This document shows, piece after piece, positions 26,556-33,708 of a stretch of 64,000 nucleotides of DNA (positions are counted from its first letter, which is position 1; every line of letters starts with the position of its first letter). The notes under the pieces are model-generated. The model did no database searches and had not been told where the DNA came from. It saw only the letters and a list, made by a program, of their open reading frames with translations. Made by a program: the position numbers and the translations under genes. The stretch comes from Nocardia tengchongensis (GTDB lineage: Bacteria > Actinomycetota > Actinomycetes > Mycobacteriales > Mycobacteriaceae), in NCBI RefSeq assembly GCF_018362975.1, contig NZ_CP074371.1, positions 2,232,001 through 2,296,000 of the forward strand. The letters run 5' to 3'.

Positions 26556-27244
26556 CTACAGCACTACTACGGTTTCGCTACACCGGTCGAATACGTGCGC
26601 TGGGACGGGAAGTCCGGCCTCCAGATCGGCTGCGGGGATGGGGGCGTCGAAGATCTGGCGCAGGGGGAGGACGCCCGCCCAGACGCCGCCGGTCGCGATG
26701 TCCTCGGGGTGTCGCGGGGGCCGCCGGTGCGGATCTTGACCGAGGCCTCGGTGAGGTCGAGGGCCAGGACCAGGGTGGCGGCCATTTCCTTCTTGTCAGG
26801 GGAGCGGACCGTGTCCCACGCGCCGGGAGCGGCCTGGTCGACGATGACGCGCAGGGCGTGCATGCGTTCGGCCGGGTCGGTCAGTTCGGTTGGGCGGGCG
26901 TGGATTACGGCGGAGCGGTAGTTCATCGAGAAGTGCATGGCGGAGCGGGCGTAGACGATGCCGTCGACGTGGGTGACGGTCAGCGAGACGTCGCCGGTCA
27001 TGGCGGTGCGCAGGTTGCCGGCGCCGGTGGAGCCATGCAGGTAGAGGGTGTCGCCGTCGCGGCCGTAGATGGTGGGGATGACCACGGGCGCGCCGTGCAT
27101 CAGGACACCCAGGTGGCAGATGAGACCGGCGTCGAGGATGGCTTCCAGGTCGGCGCGGCCGGTGCGGCCCCGCTCCTTGGCGCGGGTGAGGCTGCTGCGC
27201 GGGGTGGGCGACAATGGGGTCCGGGTCGACGCTGTCTCACTCAT
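26556..27244 (-). CDS. Pyridoxamine 5'-phosphate oxidase-fold flavoprotein, frameshifted near the 3' end
   Basis: About 229 residues when corrected. The split-barrel PPOX domain shows LDAGLICHLGVLMHGAPVVI, TIYGRDGDTLYLHGSTGAGN and the segment YARSAMHFSMNYRSAVIHAR, typical of FMN- or F420-dependent actinobacterial pyridoxamine oxidase-like proteins. Near the end the frame breaks at a G4 run (26706-26709): adding one base gives TPEDIATGGVWAGVLPLRQI and a natural stop at 26556, while the uncorrected frame is Arg/Ser/Pro-rich noise to 26567. The start region is part of the 136-bp repeat flanking the insertion. Confidence 0.8.
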
Positions 27245-27349
27245 GTGACCAGTTTCGGCCGGGAATTGGCATTGCTGAATAGCCAATTCCGCGGAAGATC
27301 AGTGGACCACTTGGGGGAGATTCGTGCCGTTCACGCTCGCGCATCCGGC
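27214..27349. repeat. Left copy of 136-bp direct repeat flanking the 3.7-kb insertion
   Basis: Carries the first 11 codons of the PPOX gene, the intergenic spacer and the first eight or so codons of a DUF4184 gene (PFTLAHPA) that then stops making sense. It matches 31020-31153 with eight substitutions and one 2-base length difference by eye, about 92% identity. The intact DUF4184 gene continues only from the right copy, and the intact PPOX gene only from the left copy, so the two genes were once neighbours. Confidence 0.85.
27262..27290. promoter_or_regulatory. Operator-like inverted repeat upstream of the PPOX gene
   Basis: Perfect 9-bp arms GGAATTGGC and GCCAATTCC separated by 11 bp, 18 bp before the PPOX start codon. 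The copy in the right repeat (31068-31096) has one arm mismatch (GGAATTAGC). Placement between two divergent genes suggests a regulator binding site, although no regulator is assigned. Confidence 0.45.
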
Positions 27350-27563
27350 TGTCAGCTTTCGAAGTCGCGTTCAGTAAGGTTCGAAGTCGAGACACTGTGG
27401 GGACGGGCGATCGAGCTGCTCGACCTGCGCCGAGCTGTCTTCGTGCCACCATCGGGTCCGCCCATGCGGGCGCGTTGGCCGGCATCGGATTCTCCGAGCC
27501 GCCAATCCTGGTCCGGCTCACGCAATCTGATGTCTCCTGCTAACGGCCCGGTACGTTGTGTTG

Positions 27564-28043
27564 ATGACCGTTGCTCTGTATTCGGCCGAACAGGTGGCTG
27601 CCATTCTCGGATTGCATGTGCGTACCGTGCGCGGATACGTCCGAGACGGCCGTCTGCCGGCCGTGCGTATGGGCAAGCAGTACCGAATCAGCGAACGGGA
27701 CTTGCGTACCTTCACCGGCGTGGTACCCGACGAACCGATCAGCACCCCGCACGCGCACGTTTCGACTGTCGTGCACATCGACGACGTCGACCGTCTCGCG
27801 ATGGACCGGATCACCGCACACCTCGCCGCGGCCACGATCGGCGACTCGAGCGTCCCAGTACAGCTGAACGTCCACTGGACCTACGACGAATCTGCTTGCC
27901 GACTTACCATCTTCGTCGTCGGCGACCCAGAATCCGCGGCAGCTGTGATCAGATTGATCGGCACCTCGACGCGCGCGGGTCGGGAAGTGAGCACCGAGGT
28001 TTGCCGCTGCCAATCTGGTCGGCAAGCCGTCGAGCACAGGTGA
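27564..28043 (+). CDS. Excisionase/MerR-type helix-turn-helix protein
   Basis: 160 residues. The first 50 are a winged HTH of the excisionase (HTH_17) type: YSAEQVAAILGLHVRTVRGY, then RDGRLPAVRMGKQYRISERD. The C-terminal part (VHIDDVDRLAMDRITAHLAA and VQLNVHWTYDESACRLTIFV) is an alpha/beta domain I do not recognise. ATG 27564 follows TACGTT (27552-27557) by 6 bp and lacks a ribosome-binding site, so a leaderless transcript is likely. As the first gene of the insertion it could be a directionality factor or regulator of the HEAT genes; neither is shown. Confidence 0.75.
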   Translation: MTVALYSAEQVAAILGLHVRTVRGYVRDGRLPAVRMGKQYRISERDLRTFTGVVPDEPISTPHAHVSTVVHIDDVDRLAMDRITAHLAAATIGDSSVPVQLNVHWTYDESACRLTIFVVGDPESAAAVIRLIGTSTRAGREVSTEVCRCQSGRQAVEHR

Positions 28044-28429
28044 TCGCGAGCACCTTCGGTGCTGGACAGCGCTCGTGAGAGTTGCGGTGCGGCAACCTGT
28101 TTCCGCGTAGCCTGGCAGGTTTCCGCACCGGCACATCGCATCCCATTATCGACACCGTGGTCGCCCTCGACGACATCGTCGCAGCCACCGCTATCCACAT
28201 CGGCAAGATCGTCGCCACCATCTGACACCGACCTGGCCGGTGGGCTATGTCCGTCTCCGCATGCCCTGCGCAGCCCAGGATGGACGCGACGGCCGACTAC
28301 CTATGTGATCGTGGAGTACGGCGATGCCACGACATCGGCCGTGCGTGCTTGACCTTGTCACTGTGTAAAGGCATTGAATCGCTGTCGGAGGTGGTCCCCA
28401 TCAACTCGACACACAGGAACCCACACACC
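28044..28429. other. Spacer between the HTH and HEAT genes, no clear gene
   Basis: A short hairpin AGCACC-ttc-GGTGCT about 15 bp after the HTH stop may terminate that gene. A 47-codon open stretch ending in TGA near 28225 (it reads HPIIDTVVALDDIVAATAIH before the end) has coding-like codon use but no good start and may be a remnant. Nothing else is recognisable. Confidence 0.4.
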
Positions 28430-29083
28430 ATGCGACTGTTCGAGGCATTGGCCGCTGCGAATTCATCGACCCGGCTCGAGGCGGCTCTGGCGGCCGGCAC
28501 GCATCCCGAGCCCTTTTTCGTCGATGTACTCGTAGAACGGTGCGCGATCGAGCCGGACTTCTTCGTGCGCGACATGCTCACCTGGGCGCTGACCCGTCTC
28601 CCGCGCGAGATCACCGTTCCCGCACTACGGGCGGAGCTTTATTCCGAACACGCGCAAGCCCGCAGCCAAGCGTTGCACACGCTGTCCAAGATCGGGGACC
28701 CAAATACCTGGTCAGCGATTACGCGTTCGATGCTGCACGATGCCGACGACGAGGTCGCGCGGAGTGCATGGCGCGCTGCGGTCGTTCTCGTGCCCGACGA
28801 GGAGGAGGTGAAGGAGCGGCTGGCCGCGGAACTGGCCATGCAATTCGGCCGAGGTGACCGTGAGGTACGGCTGAGTCTGAGCCGCGCTCTCGTTGCACTC
28901 GGCGAGGTGGTCGAGCCGGTCCTTCAGACGGCGATGACAAGTCACGACCCGACGGTGCGGGCGCACGCGGGCGCCACGCAGCGTCTGCTGAGTGACCCGG
29001 ATGCCGGATTCGACCTCGCTGTCGGTGAAGCCAGACGGGTTGTCGCACTCGGTCCGGATCGGGAGGAGTCGACGGCGTGCTGA
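28430..29083 (+). CDS. HEAT-repeat protein
   Basis: 217 residues made of helical repeats: PEPFFVDVLVERCAIEPDFF, WALTRLPREITVPALRAELY, SQALHTLSKIGDPNTWSAIT, then DADDEVARSAWRAAVVLVPD and VRLSLSRALVALGEVVEPVL. At least four or five HEAT-like units are visible, each with the Asp/Val-Arg turn. Such arrays are protein or nucleic-acid binding scaffolds. ATG 28430 is preceded by AGGA; it begins at the first helix. The stop overlaps the start of the next gene by 7 bp, so the two products are probably made together and may interact. Confidence 0.75.
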   Translation: MRLFEALAAANSSTRLEAALAAGTHPEPFFVDVLVERCAIEPDFFVRDMLTWALTRLPREITVPALRAELYSEHAQARSQALHTLSKIGDPNTWSAITRSMLHDADDEVARSAWRAAVVLVPDEEEVKERLAAELAMQFGRGDREVRLSLSRALVALGEVVEPVLQTAMTSHDPTVRAHAGATQRLLSDPDAGFDLAVGEARRVVALGPDREESTAC

Positions 29084-30096
29084 TCGGCGACGTGGCACGC
29101 TTCTCGGGAGTGAGCGCCCGGATGCTCAGGCATTACGACTCCCTCGGGCTGGTACGACCGACAGGCCGCACCGTGAGTGGCTACAGGGAATATTCACCCG
29201 ACGATATCCGGCGGATCTTCCATGTGGAGGGGCTGCGGTCGCTGGGACTGTCGCTGCGCCAAATCGGACAGGCTCTCGACGGTCCTGGATTCAGCCCGTC
29301 CGTACTGGTCGGTGACCTCATTCGAAGGACCGAAGCACGACTGAACCGGGAGCAAGAACTCCTCGAGCGGCTCCGTACCGTAGATGCCGCCGATCCAGGC
29401 GGCTGGCACGACGTCCTACGCATAGTCGAGCTCTTGCACGGACTCCGTTCGCACAGTGCCGCCCGGCGACAGCAGGCCGTCCTCGCCCCGGCCGAGGACG
29501 TGCCGGTGCCTGCCGAACTGCTGGCCGAGGCGATCCTGACCGAATCCGATCCGAACGTTGCCGGGGCCCTGCGGTGGGCACTTGCCCGGGCCGGCGGCGA
29601 CGGCGTGGCGAGCGTGGCGTTAGGCATGGGCTCGGAAGACGTCGAAGTCCGGCGGCGCGCGGTCCTGGCGCTCGCCGAGCTACCGGGCGACGAAGCGACC
29701 ATGATACTTACGGACGCGCTCGGGGACGCCGACGCGACGGTCCGCAGACATGCTGCTCTCTCACTCGGTGCGCGGGGCGTGGCCCGGGCTGTGCCGGCAC
29801 TGGTCGATACGGTGGTCAAGGGGCCGAACGATGTCGAGGCGGCCGAGCTCTTGGGAGCACTGGCACAGGACGCGAAGTGGGCGGACCTGATTATGAGTGC
29901 GCTGGTAGACGAACTCGCTGCGCACACAGCGGACTCGGCGGTACGGGTGCGACTGACCCAGGCGTTTGCCGAGATGCCGGGGACCATCGCGCTGGACATC
30001 TTGCGACAACTGGCCCATGACGACGACCGCGTCGTGGGCCTCGTCGCCTCAGCCCTCATCGGAAGGCTCCACGAAGAGCCGGATCAGGAAAACTGA
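29077..30096 (+). CDS. MerR-family regulator fused to HEAT repeats
   Basis: 339 residues. The N-terminal MerR winged helix is complete: LIGDVARFSGVSARMLRHYD, LGLVRPTGRTVSGYREYS, and LRSLGLSLRQIGQALDG, followed by the coiled dimerisation helix with RRTEARLNREQELLERLRTV. Instead of a small-ligand or metal-binding tail, residues about 150-335 form HEAT repeats (DVEVRRRAVLALAELPGDEA, DADATVRRHAALSLGARGVA, DDDRVVGLVASALIGRL). No metal-binding cysteines are present. GTG 29077 overlaps the upstream HEAT gene. I infer a transcription factor whose activity is set by protein-protein contacts, perhaps with the neighbouring HEAT protein. Confidence 0.85.
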   Translation: MLIGDVARFSGVSARMLRHYDSLGLVRPTGRTVSGYREYSPDDIRRIFHVEGLRSLGLSLRQIGQALDGPGFSPSVLVGDLIRRTEARLNREQELLERLRTVDAADPGGWHDVLRIVELLHGLRSHSAARRQQAVLAPAEDVPVPAELLAEAILTESDPNVAGALRWALARAGGDGVASVALGMGSEDVEVRRRAVLALAELPGDEATMILTDALGDADATVRRHAALSLGARGVARAVPALVDTVVKGPNDVEAAELLGALAQDAKWADLIMSALVDELAAHTADSAVRVRLTQAFAEMPGTIALDILRQLAHDDDRVVGLVASALIGRLHEEPDQEN

Positions 30097-30556
30097 GACA
30101 CGCCGATCGGAGTAATGAATATCGCGTCGGGCTGACAGCATCGCCATTTCCGGTACCAGCTTGCCGATACGGATCGGCCCTGTTCGTGCTCCCAGCGAAG
30201 AGCTGTCTTGGAGTGGCAAACCTCTTCTACCAGGCGCTCCGCTGTCCTACCACACGGCATACCAAGCCCCACACCATCATTCGATTGACACGCGAACCGA
30301 ACCGCTAACTGAGCGGCCTTGGTATCAGGTCTCCGGTAGACGGTTCGGCGACGAAGAACCTGAATACTGGAGAACTCGTGACCAGCGTAGCGGTGGCGGG
30401 CGCGCAGACCTGACCGACGCCAATAGGCGCGGCTGGGACTGTTGCTGCTCGAGACGCTCCTTGACACATCAGTAGCCCCAACTATCGGGTCTACAGGCAC
30501 ACGCTCCGAGGCGGTGATACTGACTTCCGTTCCGATCCAAACAGAGGGAGTACCAA
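30097..30556. other. 460-bp region without a convincing gene
   Basis: Both strands contain open stretches of about 100 codons, but they lack ribosome-binding sites, have poor codon bias and no recognisable motif. Base composition is lower in GC than the housekeeping flanks. The end of the region holds the leader of the secreted-protein gene, with GAGGGAG at its ribosome-binding site. Confidence 0.5.
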
Positions 30557-30781
30557 ATGAATTCGAAGAAGTTTCTCGGTGCATTGGCCGTCGCGGCCGG
30601 CCTCTGCGCCCCGGCGGCCCTCCTCGCCGCCCCCGCCCAAGCCGAGCCACTGCCGGTCACCGCCGCACAGCCCGTCGACACCACGGGCTCTTCGAACGGC
30701 TCGTATTCTGCCGCGAACCACCTGGTCTGCCTCCTCTTTCACACCAGCCTCAGCGGCTCCGTAGGGATCCCGGTCTGTTGA
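30557..30781 (+). CDS. Small secreted protein, 74 residues
   Basis: ATG 30557 has GAGGGAG 6 bp upstream. The N-terminus is a typical Sec signal peptide: basic MNSKKFL, a hydrophobic Ala/Leu core and an APAQAEP cleavage site near residue 29. The mature part is about 45 residues, Ser/Thr/Gly-rich, with two Cys at VCLLFHTS and the C-terminal GIPVC, which could form a disulfide loop. No family is recognised. It is the last gene inside the 3.7-kb insertion. Confidence 0.7.
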   Translation: MNSKKFLGALAVAAGLCAPAALLAAPAQAEPLPVTAAQPVDTTGSSNGSYSAANHLVCLLFHTSLSGSVGIPVC

Positions 30782-30850
30782 CCCGCTAGCTCGAGTTCTA
30801 AGCCTTGGGGTTGTGCTGTGCGCTGGCCGCATACTCCTGGTTGATCACGG

Positions 30851-30913
30851 CCGAAGCCCTTGGTTGATGATTTATCTTGCGAGAGAACAAATCTAAGGAA
30901 CCAAGGGCTTCGG
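30851..30913. repeat. Perfect 15-bp inverted repeat with 33-bp loop
   Basis: Arms CCGAAGCCCTTGGTT (30851-30865) and AACCAAGGGCTTCGG (30899-30913). The loop is long for an intrinsic terminator and no T-run follows. It lies 70 bp after the secreted-protein gene and about 110 bp before the right direct repeat. It could be a terminator-like RNA hairpin, a protein-binding site or paired ends of a minimal element; no transposase accompanies it. Confidence 0.6.
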
Positions 30914-31019
30914 TGAATAGTGACCGACCGATCTTGGCTATCTGGCCTCGAGTGGGGTTGGGGTTCGAAGATAGCGGCAGGATGGCTACGCCACCTACGA
31001 GCCCTTCTTCATTCGCTTC

Positions 31020-31153
31020 ATGGGGTCCGGGTAGACGCTGTCTTACTCATATGACCAGTTTCGGCCGGGAATTAGCACGGCTGAATAGCCAATTCCGCGG
31101 AAGATCAGTGGACCACTTGGGGAATTCGTGCCGTTCACACTCGCGCACCCGGC
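31020..31153. repeat. Right copy of the 136-bp direct repeat
   Basis: Matches 27214-27349. It contains a truncated copy of the PPOX start (MSKTASTRTP then TGA on the minus strand), the spacer with the imperfect inverted repeat, and the true start of the DUF4184 gene. Confidence 0.85.
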
Positions 31154-31820
31154 GGCCGTCCTGCCACTGCGGCGGGTGCTCTGGTTTCCGGGACTGGTCG
31201 CCGGGAGCATCGCGCCGGACCTGCCGTACTACCTGTGGACGGGTGTGGATGGATCGCTGACGCATTCGCTGCCGGGACTGCCGGTCGACGCGCTGTTCGG
31301 GGCGATCCTGGTCGCCGTCGGCGCGATGCTGCGCGGCACGGTGTCGGGAATGCTCGGCAAGGCCATCGCCATGAGCCGGCCACGGGCAGTAACGGCCGTG
31401 GCGGCACTCGTGATCGGCGCCGTGACCCACCTGGCCTGGGACGAATTCACCCACACCGACGGTATCGCGGTGCGGCATTGGGAACTGTTGCGGGAGTCGG
31501 TGATCGGGCCGCACCGGGTGTACAACGTGATCGGTTACGTCTCGTCGATCGGCGGCATGCTCCTGCTCGCGGGCTACGCGATCGCGTGGTACCGCCGCGC
31601 TCGGCCCATCGCCCCGGATCCCTTGCGCGCGTGGGTTATCGGCGCGCTGGCCGGGGTCGCGACGCTCACCGCGCTCTACGCGCGCACCGATCCGATCGCG
31701 CGGGTGAGCCTCTACGACTGCGTCCGGCACATGACGATCTACGCGATCACCAGCGCGGCGATCGACTTCCTGCTCTACGCCGTCTGGTCCCAGGTCCGGC
31801 GGCGTCGAGTGGCATCCTGA
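31128..31820 (+). CDS. DUF4184-family membrane protein
   Basis: 230 residues. The N-terminus PFTLAHPAAVLPLRRV, followed by SIAPDLPYYLW, is the DUF4184 signature, and THLAWDEFTH with a neighbouring HRVYNVIGYVSS carries the conserved His/Asp residues. Five or six hydrophobic helices follow. The family resembles membrane-bound metal-dependent hydrolases, but activity is not established. GTG 31128 has GGGGAA upstream; it lies inside the right direct repeat, so the 5' end of this gene is duplicated at 27326-27349. Confidence 0.85.
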   Translation: MPFTLAHPAAVLPLRRVLWFPGLVAGSIAPDLPYYLWTGVDGSLTHSLPGLPVDALFGAILVAVGAMLRGTVSGMLGKAIAMSRPRAVTAVAALVIGAVTHLAWDEFTHTDGIAVRHWELLRESVIGPHRVYNVIGYVSSIGGMLLLAGYAIAWYRRARPIAPDPLRAWVIGALAGVATLTALYARTDPIARVSLYDCVRHMTIYAITSAAIDFLLYAVWSQVRRRRVAS

Positions 31821-31853
31821 TATCAACAGGTTGCCGAATATCCAGGAGTCCAC

Positions 31854-33254
31854 TTGCGAGCGAATCGCCTGGTCGACGACGACCTTCCGTTCGCCATCGA
31901 GCGGGACGGGCGGGTGCCGCTCGCCGCGCAGGTGGCCGACGGGCTGCGGCGGGCCGCGACCAGCGGCGCCCTGCGCGGGGGCGACCGGCTGCCGTCGTCC
32001 CGGGAGTTGGCGCAGCGGCTCGGGGTGAGCCGGACCGTGGTCACCGCCGCCTACGACCAGCTGCACGCGGAGGGCTGGCTGGACGGGCGGCACGGGTCGG
32101 GCACCTACCTGACCGCCACACCGCCACCGCTGGACGCGCAGACCGCCGGGCCGCAACGGGTCGACCCGCTCGCGGGACTACTGGACCTGGGCTCGGGCGC
32201 GCCGTCCATCGAGACCATCGACCCCGCCGCCTGGCGGCGCGCCTGGCGGGCCGCCTCCGACCGCCAGCCCCTGATCCGCCGGGACCGGCGCGGGGAGGCG
32301 GCGTACCGGGAAGCCGTCGTGGAGCATCTGCTGCGGCATCGGGGATTGGGCGCGGGCAGCGGGACCGCGGTGCTCGCCACCGCCGGAACCAGCGCCGCGG
32401 CAGGCGAACTGGCGGCATCGCTGCTGCGCCCCGGCGGCGTGGTGGCGATCGAGGACCCCGGATATCAACGGGCGGCCGGAGCGTTCCGGGCGGCGGGCGC
32501 GCGGCTGGTGCCGGTGCCGGTCGACGCCGAGGGACTGCGGGTGGACCTGCTGCCCGAGTCCGCCCGCATGGTGTATTGCACGCCCGCGCACCAGTTTCCG
32601 ATCGGCGCGCGCATGCCCGCCGCCCGGCGGGTCGAGCTGGTCGAGTTCGCGCGGCGCACCGGCGCACTCGTGATCGAGGACGACTACGACGGCGAATTGC
32701 GTTACGACACCTCGCCTTTGCCGCTGCTGGCCACCCTCGCTCCGGACCGGGTCGTGCACCTGGGCACCACCAGCAAGATCCTCACCCCCACGCTCGGGAT
32801 CGGCTGGCTGGTGGCGGATCCGGCCGTCGCCGAGGCCGTGCTCGCGTATCGCGAACTCACCGGCACCAGCCCGGCGCCCGCCGGGCAGCAGGTGGTCGCC
32901 GAACTGGCCCGCAACGGCGACCTGGCCCGGCATCTGCGCCGCCTACGCCGCGACATGCCCGCCCGGCGCGCCCTGGTGCTGGCCGAGCTGGGCCGCCACG
33001 GCCTGGAGGTGCGCGGCGACGACGCGGGCTCGCACGTCTTCGTCCCGCTCGCGACCGCGGACCAGGAGGATCGCGCGATCGCCGCCGCCCGCGCGAACGG
33101 CGTCTACCTGGACGGGCTGATCCGCCACCACGTCGGCCCCCGGCGCACCTTCGGCATCGCCCTCGGATACGCCGCCCTACCTGCTGCGGACCTGCCCGGC
33201 GCGGTCCGGTTGGCCGGGTCCGCGCTGGCCCGGGTCGTACAGTGGACCGCATGA
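31854..33254 (+). CDS. MocR/PdxR-type GntR regulator with aminotransferase domain
   Basis: 466 residues from TTG 31854, which has GGAG 6 bp upstream. An N-terminal GntR winged helix (LAAQVADGLRRAATSGALRG, LPSSRELAQRLGVSRTVVTA) is joined to a fold-type I aminotransferase domain: IEDDYDGELRYD holds the PLP-ring Asp and HLGTTSKILTPTLGIGW the PLP Lys. MocR proteins sense PLP or amino compounds and control nearby vitamin B6, GABA or amino-acid genes. The target is not evident here, as no PLP-related gene is adjacent. Its stop overlaps the next gene as ATGA. Confidence 0.92.
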   Translation: MRANRLVDDDLPFAIERDGRVPLAAQVADGLRRAATSGALRGGDRLPSSRELAQRLGVSRTVVTAAYDQLHAEGWLDGRHGSGTYLTATPPPLDAQTAGPQRVDPLAGLLDLGSGAPSIETIDPAAWRRAWRAASDRQPLIRRDRRGEAAYREAVVEHLLRHRGLGAGSGTAVLATAGTSAAAGELAASLLRPGGVVAIEDPGYQRAAGAFRAAGARLVPVPVDAEGLRVDLLPESARMVYCTPAHQFPIGARMPAARRVELVEFARRTGALVIEDDYDGELRYDTSPLPLLATLAPDRVVHLGTTSKILTPTLGIGWLVADPAVAEAVLAYRELTGTSPAPAGQQVVAELARNGDLARHLRRLRRDMPARRALVLAELGRHGLEVRGDDAGSHVFVPLATADQEDRAIAAARANGVYLDGLIRHHVGPRRTFGIALGYAALPAADLPGAVRLAGSALARVVQWTA

Positions 33255-33496
33255 CCGAAAAGGACATCCACGCGCGTATCAAGGAACTCGTGGATCGTGA
33301 GCACGAGCTGCGCGCCCAGACCACCGGCGGCGAACTCGACCCGGAGGCCGAACGCCGCCAGCTAGCCGATATCGAGGTCCAACTCGACCAGTGCTGGGAC
33401 CTGCTCCGTCAGCGCCGCGCCCGCCTCGACCAGGGCCGCAACCCCGACGAGGCCCAGCCCAGTTCCCCCCGCCAGGTCGAGGGCTATCTGCAGTAG
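33251..33496 (+). CDS. DUF2630-family small protein
   Basis: 81 residues. EKDIHARIKELVDREHELRA and LADIEVQLDQCWDLLRQRRA are the hallmark of DUF2630, a short helical hairpin protein widespread in actinomycetes with no assigned function. It should form an antiparallel coiled coil. ATG overlaps the stop of the MocR gene (ATGA), so the two are translated together. Confidence 0.88.
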   Translation: MTEKDIHARIKELVDREHELRAQTTGGELDPEAERRQLADIEVQLDQCWDLLRQRRARLDQGRNPDEAQPSSPRQVEGYLQ

Positions 33497-33708
33497 CAAC
33501 CCCAGCACCCGCAGGCCGGGGCCGCCCACACCGAGCGTCCCCGAATCTGTGTCCGGCCCAGGTCGGGACCGGCGTGCCGGAGCGGCCGGCCGGACCGAGT
33601 TGGGCACGCGGTGTAAGGGAATCGGCCGAGGGGCAAGGCCTGGTGCCCGTGGGATTCGGGGCCGGCAAGGCCCTGGGAGGTCCCCCGAGTTCGGTTTACC
33701 CTTTTTCA

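Larger units (their letters stand above)
27350..31019. mobile_element. 3.7-kb insertion between the PPOX and DUF4184 genes
   Basis: Bounded by the two 136-bp direct repeats. It holds an excisionase-type HTH protein, a HEAT-repeat protein, a MerR-HEAT fusion and a small secreted protein, with long stretches that look non-coding and are visibly less GC-rich than the flanks. Bases 27350-27557 contain a frame ending at TAA 27541-27543 that reads TIGSAHAGALAGIGFSEPPI and may be a gene remnant. No integrase or transposase was found. A single-crossover integration of a circular molecule carrying a related copy of the junction would give exactly this layout; this is inference. Confidence 0.55.

Noticed and set aside
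30084..30650. 188-codon open frame on the minus strand inside the insertion
   Set aside because: No ribosome-binding site, no recognisable domain, runs antisense through the secreted-peptide gene start.
30877..31260. Open frame across the right repeat, suspected transposase start
   Set aside because: Sequence after the inverted repeat shows no transposase motif and reads through the duplicated PPOX/DUF4184 junction.
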